Assembly (NCBI GenBank): GCA_036874045.1 | Contig: CM072344.1 | Coordinates: forward strand, 15,348,501-15,412,500 | Direction of reading: 5' to 3' | Origin: Cymodocea nodosa | Lineage: Eukaryota > Streptophyta > Magnoliopsida > Alismatales > Cymodoceaceae | DNA: 64,000 nt | Part shown: positions 1-10,659 of the stretch, in pieces | Position numbering within the stretch: the stretch's first letter is position 1 | Layout of the letters: each line of letters opens with the position of its first letter | Translations under genes and position numbers: made by a program | The notes under the pieces: model-generated | The model's database searches: none | Seen by the model: only the letters and a program-made list of their open reading frames with translations | Told to the model about the DNA's origin: nothing

Positions 1-386
1 ACAAAATCTATTTCATCGAAGGTGTTTATTTCAAATTATGAAAATCAAATTGATTATGCAATTGTATGCATAATCTTCCTACCCGTAATCTGATCTAAAC
101 AAGACCTCCAATCTACAGTGAGAAGATATTCAGCTTATATGAAAGATGTCAGAAGTTTCATTTTGTTTTTACTTATGTTGCTGGCATACATGGAAATGCA
201 GAGGGAGCATTATCTTTCATAAGGAAGAAGAGTTCCAAAGGAGCTTGCACGTACCATTGCGAATGATCTTGAACATCTTATTGATGCATGCTGCAGGAGG
301 ACTACTTGCCAGGAGTGCATAGAAATGATGGGTCACCATAGAACAAAAGATACTTGAAAGTGAAGTACATAGAAATGATCAGTCAT
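1..386. other. intergenic, no gene recognised
   Basis: AT-rich sequence with no long open frame and no domain that I recognise. It could be flank or decayed transposon. Confidence 0.4.
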
Positions 387-606
387 CATACATGAGATAG
401 TTTACACAGCTCCTGCCTGTGGTAAACAAGAAGAGGGCATTAACATAGACGTCACCATAAAGTAACATTCTAATCTTACATGTTCGCACCACTAATCATA
501 CATGAGATAGATTACATAGCTCCTGCCTATGGTAAACAAGAAGAGGGCATTAACATAGACATCACCATAAAGTAACATTCTAATCTTACATGTTTGCACC
601 ACTAAT
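387..606. repeat. 110-bp tandem duplication, two copies
   Basis: A unit beginning catacatgagatag occurs at 387-496 and again at 497-606, differing at only a handful of positions (for example cacagctcctgcctgtgg versus catagctcctgcctatgg). The copies are directly adjacent in the same orientation. This looks like a fairly recent segmental tandem duplication, with no coding content visible. Confidence 0.85.
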
Positions 607-708
607 CAATGCTGCACATGCTTCTCATTGCTTTGGTTACTGATGGATGAATAATTGAATATAACACAGCAACACTTTCCAGACTAACCAGTGCATTGCA
701 AGTAATAA

Positions 709-1290
709 TCAAAATTGGTCTTTGTTCTCATGCCCCATCGTCAACTCATCAAAGGATGCCGGCAAGTAATACATAATTGGATGGCTGGCTTGAATTGAAT
801 ATAGACAAAAACTTCTCTGCTTGTAGGCACATTCCAGGAGTAGATGCAACCTGGTTTCAATTGAGTAACCACAGAGAGTGCAAAAGTACTGTCCTCGGCC
901 TAGAAGCAGCGGTAAAGTGTCATGTGGATGGGCAAAGTATCCTGCATTAGTCTCCATCCAAAGACCAAAGTATTGGATTGTATCTGCCGCTCTAGAGATT
1001 TTACAAAGAAAGCCCAAAGGGACTACATTCAATGTGGAAAGAATAGGATAACAGATTAACAGCCAAACTTTATATGGCTTTTTGGTTGTAAGATTGACTC
1101 CTTGGATCACCAGTAAATTATGAAGAATACACCTTTCCAAAGTATGCCAAATGGAAGCCTTACAACATGATTTCATTGGGTCAATGCCTAATAGTAACTG
1201 AGATAACGAGCACTGATGCACAGAATAGAAAGTACAGTAAAAAAAAGGGCAATAATTGTAGGATGTGTGTCTCTTAGCTTTAGTCTTCAC
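709..1290 (-). pseudogene. LINE-type reverse transcriptase C-terminal remnant (zf-RVT-like)
   Basis: An open stretch of 193 codons on the minus strand carries CTLCGYSIETRLHLLLEC near its C-terminus. This is a Cys-x2-Cys...His...Cys arrangement like the zinc-binding zf-RVT segment found at the end of plant non-LTR reverse transcriptases. No catalytic RT motif (YxDD) is visible nearby, and the N-terminal part of the frame has no recognisable domain. I read it as a fragment of a dead LINE, not a gene. The identification rests on this short motif alone, so an unrelated hypothetical protein cannot be excluded. Confidence 0.45.
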
Positions 1291-3620
1291 ATTGCTTTAC
1301 AGAAGAAGATATAAGACCATTTCTTTGGAGACATAAAACATTGTTATTCCACCAAAATTTCCTACAAATATGATTTAAATCCCAATGTAATTTGAACACT
1401 TAGCCTGTGAATAATTTTACATCTTGTAACTTACCAAGCCCATTTCCCATTGTAACTTACCAAAAAATTACTCATCCAAGTGTATTATCAACACTCTAAC
1501 TAGCCCACCAAAACCATCAATTTTTTTGATAATGATAACTTTTACATTCATTAAGATTGGAATCAACTAAATCATTGTAGTTGGCTCCAAAACCATCAAT
1601 TTTACCCTTCCCCCACCAGCAAAGAGTGAAATCCAAACAGTTCTTCCCATAAGTGAATGGAAATGACACAAAGCTTCTTTTAAAAACACAAAAACTTAGA
1701 TTTAGCTGGCTTTATTCCTTAAACTGACACATGCAAGGACGTTGCACAACCTGATATGTAAGTAAGATAAACTATGAACATGATTTGGATAGAATTATAA
1801 TCCAAATTCCTAGTATGCTTGTCTTCTAAGTAGTTATAATTAAGGTCAGATACAAACAAGATGGAGCCTTTCAAGCATGCAAATAAGAATCAAAAGCTTG
1901 TAGAATTTAAGATCACAAGTGAATAAATTCTTTTCTATGATTCAAATCTATGGCATTACCGATGCACTAAACTTGTGTTCTAACATTAAAAATAATAATA
2001 AGACAAATAACAAACCAAAAAACATATACTTAATTAAATGGATCAGACAAAATATTGGCTCAATCAAAGACAAGGCAAAGTTAGTTAGTAAAGTAGGTCC
2101 AATTCACTCACACCTTGGCAGCTAGATGGTAGCCTAAAAAAGCGTGGCCGTAAGTTTCTGTCAAGTTGGGATAGCTTCCAAAATGATATTTTCTGAGCAT
2201 AAATACATGAAAAAGGATAAGAATTATGGCTTAAGTGATTACATAGATCAAAAACAACAATTAGATAACGATTTTAATTATCTTAAATTTTGATATCTGT
2301 CCAATAGATTAAACTAGGAAACAAAGTTCAGATGATAGAGAACCATTTAAATCAAAAATGAATACTGGCCAAAGGAAAAATGTCTAGTAATTATATTCCA
2401 TGTCATTTAGTTATTACTGTGACTACTAATTGTATACACAATTTGCTTGATTGTCAATTGTTACTTATATGAGTTACATTAAATATGCTTTTGCTCTAAT
2501 ACAAGTATCAGGGAAAACAAGAAAAGAGAGGAAACCATAGAATTCAGAGAGAAAAAATGGTAAATTTTTTTTGGCACTATAAAACTACTTAGTAAATAAA
2601 CATAATTATGTATATAATAATTTTTTAATTATTGATATCTACTTTTGTGGATGGCACAGTCATGGGTCTAACACGGATGCTATCCCAAATGGTAAAGAGA
2701 TGTAGTTGAACAATTGATTTTTAGGCCACAACATACAAAAACAATTTTAAAAATACCATTTGGTAGTTTATTAAACATAAAACACATTGAATATTAGATA
2801 ACCTTTACAAAGCATACTTAGGTGAAACATTTAACATGGCAAGTATAAGAGTGAAGATTACTGTCAAAAACATTGAATGATGCATGAGGAGTCATTTGAT
2901 CCCAATGCGAATAGAATTGAGGATATGGAGACCTTCTGGGACCTTTGCAAGAGAAGAGGTGGGCTTAAAAAAATCCAGGAAGAAAGTGTGGGGTATAACA
3001 CCATGCTATTTGGAGTTGCAGGTGGTTGGAGAGGAACAAGGTTGACATTACTTGGGATATGACCCACCTTAAATCCAAGATTGTAAGTTGTATGATTGAA
3101 TGGACAAGATAGGGGTGAGGCACCAGGGTCTTGTCTAATGCAGAAGCCATTGCATAGTATGAGAGTTCGGTGACATCACAAAGGAGACTCATGAATTGTG
3201 TTTGTGTTTAGCATCTTTTCTGTTTTTTATCATGAGTTTCGTTTCATTTTGTCTTTTATCTAGATGTTGGGTTCCATCCACATGAGAAGTAGCATCCAAA
3301 CAAGTAGAGCATCATGTTTATCAAGGAATAATGAATACGTACCAAAAGAATGCATCACCTCAAGCACGTAGCCATAAAACAAACATGATCTTTCCTGTTG
3401 CTTTCTCCACATGGGAAGCTCAACTGTATATGCTATTGCTAGTGTGCATACACTGGTGAGACATCAGAAGGCAATAATATTTAGAAAGTGATTTTTGAAG
3501 TTGTTTTTCTAAAAGATTAATGCAAATGAAATTTTAATTTCCAACCTGCAAAATTTCTCCATGACATTAAGTAATCTGTATTGTTCCAACTCATTCAACT
3601 TCATAACATAAACCATCAAG
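1291..3620. other. intergenic, no gene recognised; 3' flank of the PPR gene
   Basis: AT-rich sequence with only short, domain-free frames. The part nearest 3620 should contain the 3' untranslated region of the minus-strand PPR gene. Two opposed short frames around 2864-3192 have no recognisable domain. Confidence 0.4.
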
Positions 3621-5498
3621 TCATGATTTCAAAAAACTTCCCACAAGTTTTTCCCAACACCCATTGATGCTTCTTCCCACCTTACTTCTTTTGCACAGCA
3701 CTCGCACCACTTCCTCCCAAGTCGATGCCACTGGCACATAATTCCTTTGCAGCATTACAGCCATGATCCCAGCAGCACCACATGCCCTCCCCCTCTTGCA
3801 CAACCTCACAACAAGCCCATCCAAAAATTCCCTACTATTCCTCCCTCCCCCCAAGACACCCAGAAATACATTACATGTGACCTCATCAGGATCACAGCCA
3901 CTGCCTCCAGTACCTCCATCAATCATTCTTCCCAACAAACCCATGGCTCCAGAAAGGTCCCCTACCTTACATAACCCTGCAAACAGAATGTTGTAAGTGA
4001 CAACATCTGGATCTAGTCTTTCACGACCCACCATATCATAAAAAAGCTTCATGCCATCGCTAACCCTTCCTGTGTTACACAGCCCCTTCATCATGGAGCT
4101 GTACGCAACAACATCAGGATTGCACCCTTTTTTGAACATGTGCTTCCACACCATCATGCCATCTTTCACCCTCCCTGCTTCACACAAACCATCGATGAGG
4201 ATACTGTAGCTTATCCTGCTTGGTTCACACCCAGCATTGATCATGTCTTTCCATTTAGCAATTGCCCTGTCCACCTCACCAGTCTTGAAATAACCCCAGA
4301 TAATGGAGCTGTACGTGTGGGCATTAGGCAAGTAACCCTCCATTACCATCTTCTCAAAAGCCTTCTCCGCCTCTTCCATTTTATGAACACCACATAGGCC
4401 ACCGATCAAATTTGTAAACAAGACGGTGTTAGGTTTGATCCCTTTCTCATCAATCATAACATTCCAAAGTCTCAAGGCATCATCCACACGACCTGATCGA
4501 AACAACCCAGATATTAGCGAAGAATACACAAATTGGCCAGGGGCCAGACCTCCATTCTCCTCCATCATCAGCACAGTCTGCTCCAACTCGGAAATACATC
4601 CAGCCTTTACCAACCCATCAACAATCGTGCCATAAGTAACCTCATTGGGAAGGAATTCCTTCCCAATCATAAACTCCACCACACGAATGGCGGAGTGAAC
4701 TTTCCCTTTGACACAGAGACCATGGATGAGGGTGTTGTATGTGATGTGATTCGGAACGCAGCCCTTTAGAGCCATGTTACGGACGAGCTTCCCGGCACTA
4801 GACACATCTCCGCGTTCGCAGAATCCTCTGATAAGAACATTAAAGTTGGCTTGGGTTGGGGGACACCCTTCAACACTCATCTCGTCAAGAAGCACCACGG
4901 CCTCGTCGACCCTGCCGGCTCGGACAAGAACATCCATTAGAGTAGAGTAGGAGAACGCATCAGGCCGAAAACTGCACCTGTGACGGTGCGAGAATTCACG
5001 GAAGAAATCGACCACCTTGTCAGGGGACTCCGCCGACACCCGCCCAAAGCACTTGAGCAACAGATTGAAGGTGAGGAGATTGGGCTGGATGTTGTGCGCG
5101 GCTGAAGCCCAGGAATGAAAAGAGATGGCTTCGGAGAAATCAGACATGGCGACGAGAGAGTTGAGGGTGGTGTTCAGCGACCGTACTCCAGGGAGGGATC
5201 GGAATTCGGGGAACATGCGGTAGAAGAGGCGGAGGGCGAGGTAGGGGAGGCGGAGCCGGGAGTAGCAGCGGAGGATGGGGAGGAAGAGGCTCTCCGGGAG
5301 GGGGCGACGGAGGAAGGGAAGGTCGTGGAGGAGGGAGGATATGGCGGGGAGGTCGTTGGTGCTGGCAGCGGCACGGGCGAGGGAGACGAGCGTGGCATCG
5401 CCGGTGGCGTAGGGGACGGAGGTGGAAGCGCCGGAGGAGGAGAAGCAGGAGTTGGTGGTTGTGGGTCGACGAAGGAGATGGGAGGAGGAAGGGGACAT
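3621..5498 (-). CDS. EMB1025: P-class pentatricopeptide repeat protein, EMB1025-like
   Basis: An intact single-exon frame of 625 aa starting at a true ATG (5496-5498). PPR proteins bind single-stranded RNA in mitochondria or chloroplasts and act in processing, stability or translation. The first 45 or so residues are rich in Ser, Thr, Ala and Arg with few acidic residues, which suggests an organelle transit peptide. From about residue 139 to the end run about a dozen 35-residue repeats with the P-class pattern (for example PNHITYNTLIHGLCVKGKV, PSRISYSILIDGLCEAGRV, PDVVTYNILFAGLCKVGDL). There is no E, DYW or SMR domain. The C-terminal block (residues about 520-620: ELVVRL-like, then STW, VVR, CWEKL) matches my memory of Arabidopsis At4g20090/EMB1025, which is needed in embryogenesis; an alignment would confirm it. 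The lack of introns and the GC-rich 5' end are usual for the family. A TGACGTC motif lies about 90 bp upstream (5587-5593). Confidence 0.9.
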   Translation of the reverse strand: MSPSSSHLLRRPTTTNSCFSSSGASTSVPYATGDATLVSLARAAASTNDLPAISSLLHDLPFLRRPLPESLFLPILRCYSRLRLPYLALRLFYRMFPEFRSLPGVRSLNTTLNSLVAMSDFSEAISFHSWASAAHNIQPNLLTFNLLLKCFGRVSAESPDKVVDFFREFSHRHRCSFRPDAFSYSTLMDVLVRAGRVDEAVVLLDEMSVEGCPPTQANFNVLIRGFCERGDVSSAGKLVRNMALKGCVPNHITYNTLIHGLCVKGKVHSAIRVVEFMIGKEFLPNEVTYGTIVDGLVKAGCISELEQTVLMMEENGGLAPGQFVYSSLISGLFRSGRVDDALRLWNVMIDEKGIKPNTVLFTNLIGGLCGVHKMEEAEKAFEKMVMEGYLPNAHTYSSIIWGYFKTGEVDRAIAKWKDMINAGCEPSRISYSILIDGLCEAGRVKDGMMVWKHMFKKGCNPDVVAYSSMMKGLCNTGRVSDGMKLFYDMVGRERLDPDVVTYNILFAGLCKVGDLSGAMGLLGRMIDGGTGGSGCDPDEVTCNVFLGVLGGGRNSREFLDGLVVRLCKRGRACGAAGIMAVMLQRNYVPVASTWEEVVRVLCKRSKVGRSINGCWEKLVGSFLKS

Positions 5499-5699
5499 GA
5501 GGTGGAGGACGTCGAGATCAGGGGTTTATGGGAGGTTCCTCCGTCGGAGACTTCTTCCGGCCGCGGTCGTCTTAATCTTCCTCGGCTGACGTCTAAATCC
5601 TCTGTGTAACATTTACATTTGCCCAGGAATTCTTTTATTTCTGGTCGCAAGTTCGAATCTTGCAAAATACATTTCTTAACCGTAAAATTACATTTATTT

Positions 5700-6080
5700 T
5701 TCTCTTAAAAAAAAAAAAACATATTATCTCATTTTAGTATGATTAAATTATATCATTCATCGACACAATATTATTCTTCAAACTTAAGTCATGTTGGAAT
5801 GAGATCACAACAGCTTACGAGCCAATTCGAATGAATTTCTTTAAAATCGATATATTATTTATAAAAACGATACGTTAAAAATGTTCATAAAATTTGTTTA
5901 TGTCGAGTTCAATATATCAAATTGTAAAATCAGTATATTGAACTTATAAAACTTAAGAATATGTATCAAATTTAAGATATCATTTATAAAAATAATATAT
6001 TAATTTATAAATCTGATATATCGATTCTACAATTCGGTATGTTAAAAAATATGATTCAACATGATCAAACAATAGTGTTA
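5700..6080. repeat. AT-rich dispersed repeat, copy 1
   Basis: The stretch holds phrases such as caatatatcaaattgtaaaat, aatatattaatttataaatc and acatgatcaaac. The same phrases occur in the same order at about 62480-62790, upstream of GET3a. There is no coding capacity. It is probably a decayed non-autonomous element present near the 5' ends of two genes in this window. The boundaries are approximate. Confidence 0.5.
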
Positions 6081-7626
6081 ACTGATATAATATAATTGAA
6101 ACATAAATCATGAATTATGCTTGAACCACCTCCCTCACATAATCTAATATGATTCTAACCAAACACAACGTCGATTGACATCTCTACCTTATGAAAATTT
6201 AAAGTTCAATACATAAAAAGGATATCTTAACTTGACAAAAAAAAATCTTGTAATTTAACTAACTTAAATGATACATACGATTGTCTCTCTATGATTTTAA
6301 TTTAAAATCAAATTTATATCGTACTTATCAATTTGCCAAAACTATATCATCAACAATACCATATAATAAGTATTTCTTTTTGAATTCCTTTAGTTATTTT
6401 ACCTATAACCAATGGACTTAGATATATAAACCTCTCTATTGAGATTCTTTAATTTCTCATTTAATAATTTTAACACTAGTAATTGTTCTTATATATATAT
6501 ATCTATTACAATATCAATATATCTTATAAGTATTCCATTTCTTTCTAAAACTCACTATAATAAGTTTTTAGGTACTCTGTCATAATTTTTTTCTAAATAA
6601 ATAAAAACCATACGAAAGTTCTTTTCCTCAACTCTAAAATTTTCTATTAGCTATATAAGTAAATAGATAACTTCATTATTATCCTAAACCTAAATTAATT
6701 TTTTATGATTTTAATTATACGTTTCAGTCTTTACTCAAAAGAAACAAGGATTAGGTCTAAAACAACTTCATTAAGAATTGTAAAAAATATTTAAATTTAT
6801 GTAATTTAACCGAAAATTTAAGCATATATACAAATACATGGAAGAAAAGTATTTACATAGTTAACTTCACATAGTGGAATTATAATTTAAATTGTTGTCT
6901 TAGTCTTTGCTCAATTATCCTCTCCATGATTTTATAAGACTTCATTAACTTACCATTATGCATGTCTTCCTTATTCTTAAATATAAATATTAAAGAACCC
7001 GTTTTCTCCATTCATTTTCTTTGTTTCTAAAATTATATTAAAAAACATAGTTAACCACTTGATTCCTACTTCACTCATAATGCATTTAAAATAACTAGAA
7101 TTCCTATCCTTTCTATTGCTCATCAAATTTTGCAGGTATAGTAGTCAATACCTATCAAGAGGAAATCCTCTGGATACAGCAATGATATGGGAATTAAATT
7201 GGTAACCTTGCATCATGTTTGCATTACAAGAAAATAGTCAATTCCTTGAAAAATATTGCACTTGGAGAAATTCATCGTGTAAAAGACAATCAATGTCCCT
7301 CCAGCAGGGCATCACATTCACATAAATCTTAAGTCCCAAAGTTTTCGTCACAGTAAATGAGGAAAGAGTATGATGACATACAACCAATGCAATCAAAGAA
7401 ATACAAACTGACCGAAAATTCCATATTCGACAATTCAGGAAAAAATCACTAGGGTAAAAATGACCACTAAAGGTATAATCACTAATTACTAACAAGTAAT
7501 AGGATGAAAATTTTCAATCTCTTTCATAGTACGTGTGAGAACAAAACTGGGGAGCTCAACATAACGACTCAATTGATTAACAGTTCGCTACCGGTCTTCC
7601 GTCCAATGTATTGCCACGATGGACTT
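6081..7626. other. intergenic; 3' flank of eIF4B
   Basis: Very AT-rich from 6081 to about 7100, with nothing recognisable. The last few hundred bases before 7627 are less biased and probably hold the eIF4B 3' untranslated region. The short frames on either strand have no domains. Confidence 0.4.
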
Positions 7627-10300
7627 TTATACCAGTTCTTCATCCAATTTGGTGTCACAAGAATCTCCTTCCACATTTTCAGAGCTGGAACAATGCAAAC
7701 CAAAGTCTTTAGTAGTAGACAAGATTAAGATGCAAAAAGAATTACACAAAATGAGCCACAGAACAAGACAGCCACAGAGGCTAAGTTTTAACTTGCTTAA
7801 ATTTACTTAACAGCATGAAACGCATACCAGAGCAATTAAATGTTTGGCACGTGGACAAAGAAAATTGATATGTAGATGATAGACATTAAAAAATTGGGAG
7901 AAGGAAAAATGCCAAAAGAGCTTGTTTTGCTGGAACCAAGAAGCCCAACAAACCTCTCAACTTAATCAACATCTTAAGAAAAAATTGAATGCAGAATAAT
8001 GTATGAAACACATGAAAATGAATTCACTTTGCTAAAAGGAACACTCATCTAAAATGCCTTTCTAGGATTATTTCTGCAAGGGAACTATCCACAAAGCTCT
8101 AGAACCACTGTAGTGTGTCTTTATGTTTTCAAATTTTATTTTCATTAATTTGGAAAATCCCTTTTTTGAATTTTTAGTTGAAGTTGGTTTTTCAAGTTGA
8201 TTTTTTTAAAGAAAACAGGAGGCTGGGTCCAGACCTGAAAACTTCCCGCATATAACATTTTTAATATATAGGGCATCAGGCTATAAAAAGGAATATTAAT
8301 CAATATTTATTACATATTAGATGGTTCAATTCAATGAACAATGTTATGAATGATAGGTCCTGGAAACACTGTACAGTCATATATAAACACTGACCACTAA
8401 TATAAACAGATGTCAAAGATCATGTGTTGGGTATCATCAATGATGGAGGCCGCAACAAAATAGTTTGCACAAGAGATGCTTCAGGCAATATAGGAATCCA
8501 AAAAATCACTCTCTTCATTGTAGCTATTACTGATAAATTTTGTAAATGGAATTTGTGATAAACAACCTTAGTATTTTCAAGGAAAAACGTTTTCCTAGGC
8601 CTGTTTATTGTTTATTGCATCTTTTTTCAAAAAACTGAAACGATAAATCAACAGCTAATTCTGTAAATTCCATCCAACAAGTCATGATGAATACCAACAC
8701 AAAAAAGTGACAAACTTAGCACAACAACACAGTGAAAACTGCAAAGAATTGACAAGTACCTACTAAGTTATATGTCATGTATCAAAAACCCTGTACAAAT
8801 CAAAACTAAAAGAGAATTGCAGTAAAAATGTCATTTTGAGGAATGCATAATTCTTTTTTCAAAGGAAACTTTTTTTTTTTCAATTTTCAAAAGCTTAACT
8901 ATGTAAGATTCAAATAATGTTATGGTTACCAACACAGAATTAAATGCCCAATCATATAAAAACATACTTTTGAGTGCTTGGGCATTATCAAAAAAAAAAA
9001 CTGAGTGGGGAATGCCATCACATTCAAAAATGACAACAGTAAATGAAATCGACAAGTAAGCTGTTCAATAGTAAAGAATACAGATCAGAGATTAGAAGGG
9101 CTCTATACTAACACCAAGGATGGTTGTTCATGGAAAGAAACGATATGAAATAAAATGAAAATCTTACCTTGGTGGTGAGGGTGTTGCAACAGGATCAGGT
9201 TTCCTCCAGCTACTCTCCAGTCTATGCCCAGAGCTTCTCCTCCCATGTCCATGTCCCTCACTCGATGAAGGCCTAATCGTTAACTCATCTAGCATCTCAT
9301 CAATCTTCTTCGAATCAAGTCCTTTCTCTTTAAGAACCTCTTCTCTTGGCCGAGCCGCCCCAAATGGATTCGAACTTTTACTCTTCACCACCACCTCCTC
9401 TTTCTTACCACCATCCCCATTCTCCAAAGGCAGCTTCCTCGGCTGTAGAACCAACCTCGGCCTCACTCCACCGCTAACATCTTCCTTCTTCTTCCCCCAG
9501 TTGTCCCCGTCAGGTCCAGCACCATTAACACCCCCACCATCACTCAACCCCTCCCTCCTCCTCCCCCAACTATCAGCATCCGATCCGTGAACATTGGAAG
9601 CGTCTCTACCAAACTCAAAATCCCCTCTCCTCTCCCTCTCTCTATACCCTTCCCTCGTCCTCCGACCATCGACCGCAGACATCGACGCGCCACCAACAGC
9701 GCTCTTGTTCGAGATCCAACTGTCCGACTCATCCGCCCTAGACTTCGAATCAAAGAAACCACCTCTCGACCTCTCGTTTCTCTCCATCTCCGGCATCGAC
9801 GACCTCTTCCCCGCGCTCCAATCGTTCACCTCGTCCGCCCTTGAAGGCAGGGGCGGCATCCTATCCCTCTCCTTCCTCGGATCATCCGACACCCTACCGA
9901 CTCCCCACCTGCCCTGCCCACCCTCCGTCTCCTCCCTTCTCCCTCCACCTCCCCCATAGGAAGAGTACCGAAACCCTCGAGAAGACATACCCTCCAGCTC
10001 CTCCGCCGTCCTCTCCCGTGGGCCGGTAGGGAGAACAAGATCGTGATCGGCGACGTTGGTTGCAGAAGGAATAAACTTGGCGGTGGCACCGGAGCCGTGT
10101 GTGACGGCACGCCCGTTTGTGAACTCCGCTAGGGAGAGTTTCTTCTTCTTCTTGGAGACCTTGGCGGTCGCCGCATCCGCCAGAGACGGGAATTCCGCAG
10201 CCGGAGCGGCGCCTTCCATCTTCTCCGTCGTCGCATCGTGCTCTTCAGCATCCAACGCCCAACTTCCAGGCTTCGCCCACGCCGACGCCGTAGCCGCCAT
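7627..10300 (-). CDS. EIF4B: Plant eukaryotic translation initiation factor 4B (eIF4B)
   Basis: Coding exons: 9168-10300 and 7627-7684. The intron 7685-9167 has a GTAAGA donor and a ttccag acceptor, and the joined frame is intact (396 aa). eIF4B is an RNA-binding cofactor that stimulates the eIF4A/eIF4F helicase during cap-dependent initiation. The start at 10300 is the first ATG in frame and gives the plant eIF4B N-terminus MAATASAWAKPGSWALDAEE. Then come AEFPSLADA with a KKKKK tract and LSLAEF (residues about 35-60), LPTGPRERTAEELEG (about 90-105), a Gly/Arg/Asp-rich middle with four spaced DW/DSW/DNW boxes, RPRLVLQPRKLP, and SNPFGAARPREEVLKEKG ending in the KKIDEMLDEL helix. Exon 2 encodes only 18 further acidic residues (SENVEGDSCD...DEELV) and the stop. 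The exon-1 GC content is far above that of its flanks, a common monocot 5' bias. Expression looks TATA-driven. Confidence 0.9.
7685..9167 (-). other. eIF4B intron 1
   Basis: A GT-AG intron of 1,483 bp. It holds no recognisable transposon and only short, unsupported frames on both strands. Confidence 0.75.
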
Positions 10301-10313
10301 CAGAACAACTCCC

Positions 10314-10315
<2 letters not shown>

Positions 10316-10345
<30 letters not shown>
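10316..10345. repeat. (CT)15 microsatellite in the eIF4B 5' leader
   Basis: A pure CT dinucleotide run, which is (GA)n on the coding strand. It starts 16 bp upstream of the eIF4B ATG and lies between that ATG and the TATA box, so it is probably transcribed as 5' untranslated region. GA/CT tracts near plant start sites can bind BBR/BPC (GAGA-binding) factors. That role is inference here. Confidence 0.85.
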
Positions 10346-10350
<5 letters not shown>

Positions 10351-10400
10351 ATCTCTCTCTGGTATTCGTGCAATTTCTCTCTCTAGACCCCTCGTTTCGT

Positions 10401-10407
10401 ATTTATA
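10401..10407 (-). promoter_or_regulatory. TATA box of eIF4B
   Basis: On the minus strand the site reads CTATAAATAC, a strong plant TATA element, about 100 bp upstream of the ATG. A start site 25-35 bp downstream would give a leader of about 65-75 nt that includes the GA tract. Confidence 0.65.
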
Positions 10408-10659
10408 GGTGGTGGGGGTGGAAAGAAGAAGAAGAGAGGCGACGATCGCGTTTTGGCGGGGAATCCGGCCGTTGGATTAGGGGGAAGGGACGGATGGTGA
10501 GCTTACGGTCGAGATTTCGTCTGGAGATAAGAGGAGTATTCACAGCCGTTCGATTGGATTCTACAAGATTTCCGACTGTAATGGCTTTCGTCACAGAAAA
10601 GAGTGCATCCTTTCCAAACATGGTCAACGATTCCTTTTTTTTTTGTTTTAATCGCAAAT

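Noticed and set aside
2864-3192. Overlapping frames on both strands
   Set aside because: Neither translation resembles a family that I know, and overlap on both strands at this length is expected by chance.
5115-5665. Long open frames on both strands over the PPR 5' end
   Set aside because: They are shadows of the GC-rich PPR N-terminal coding region, with low-complexity Gly/Glu or Pro/Ser translations and no domain.
5640-5665. tRNA T-arm-like ggtcgcaagttcgaatcttgc
   Set aside because: There is no acceptor stem, D-arm or anticodon arm in register upstream, so it is at most a B-box scrap of a SINE.
9164-10315. Start of eIF4B five codons upstream (giving MGVVLMAAT)
   Set aside because: The upstream codon is TTG, not ATG. 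The first ATG is at 10300 and gives the family N-terminus.
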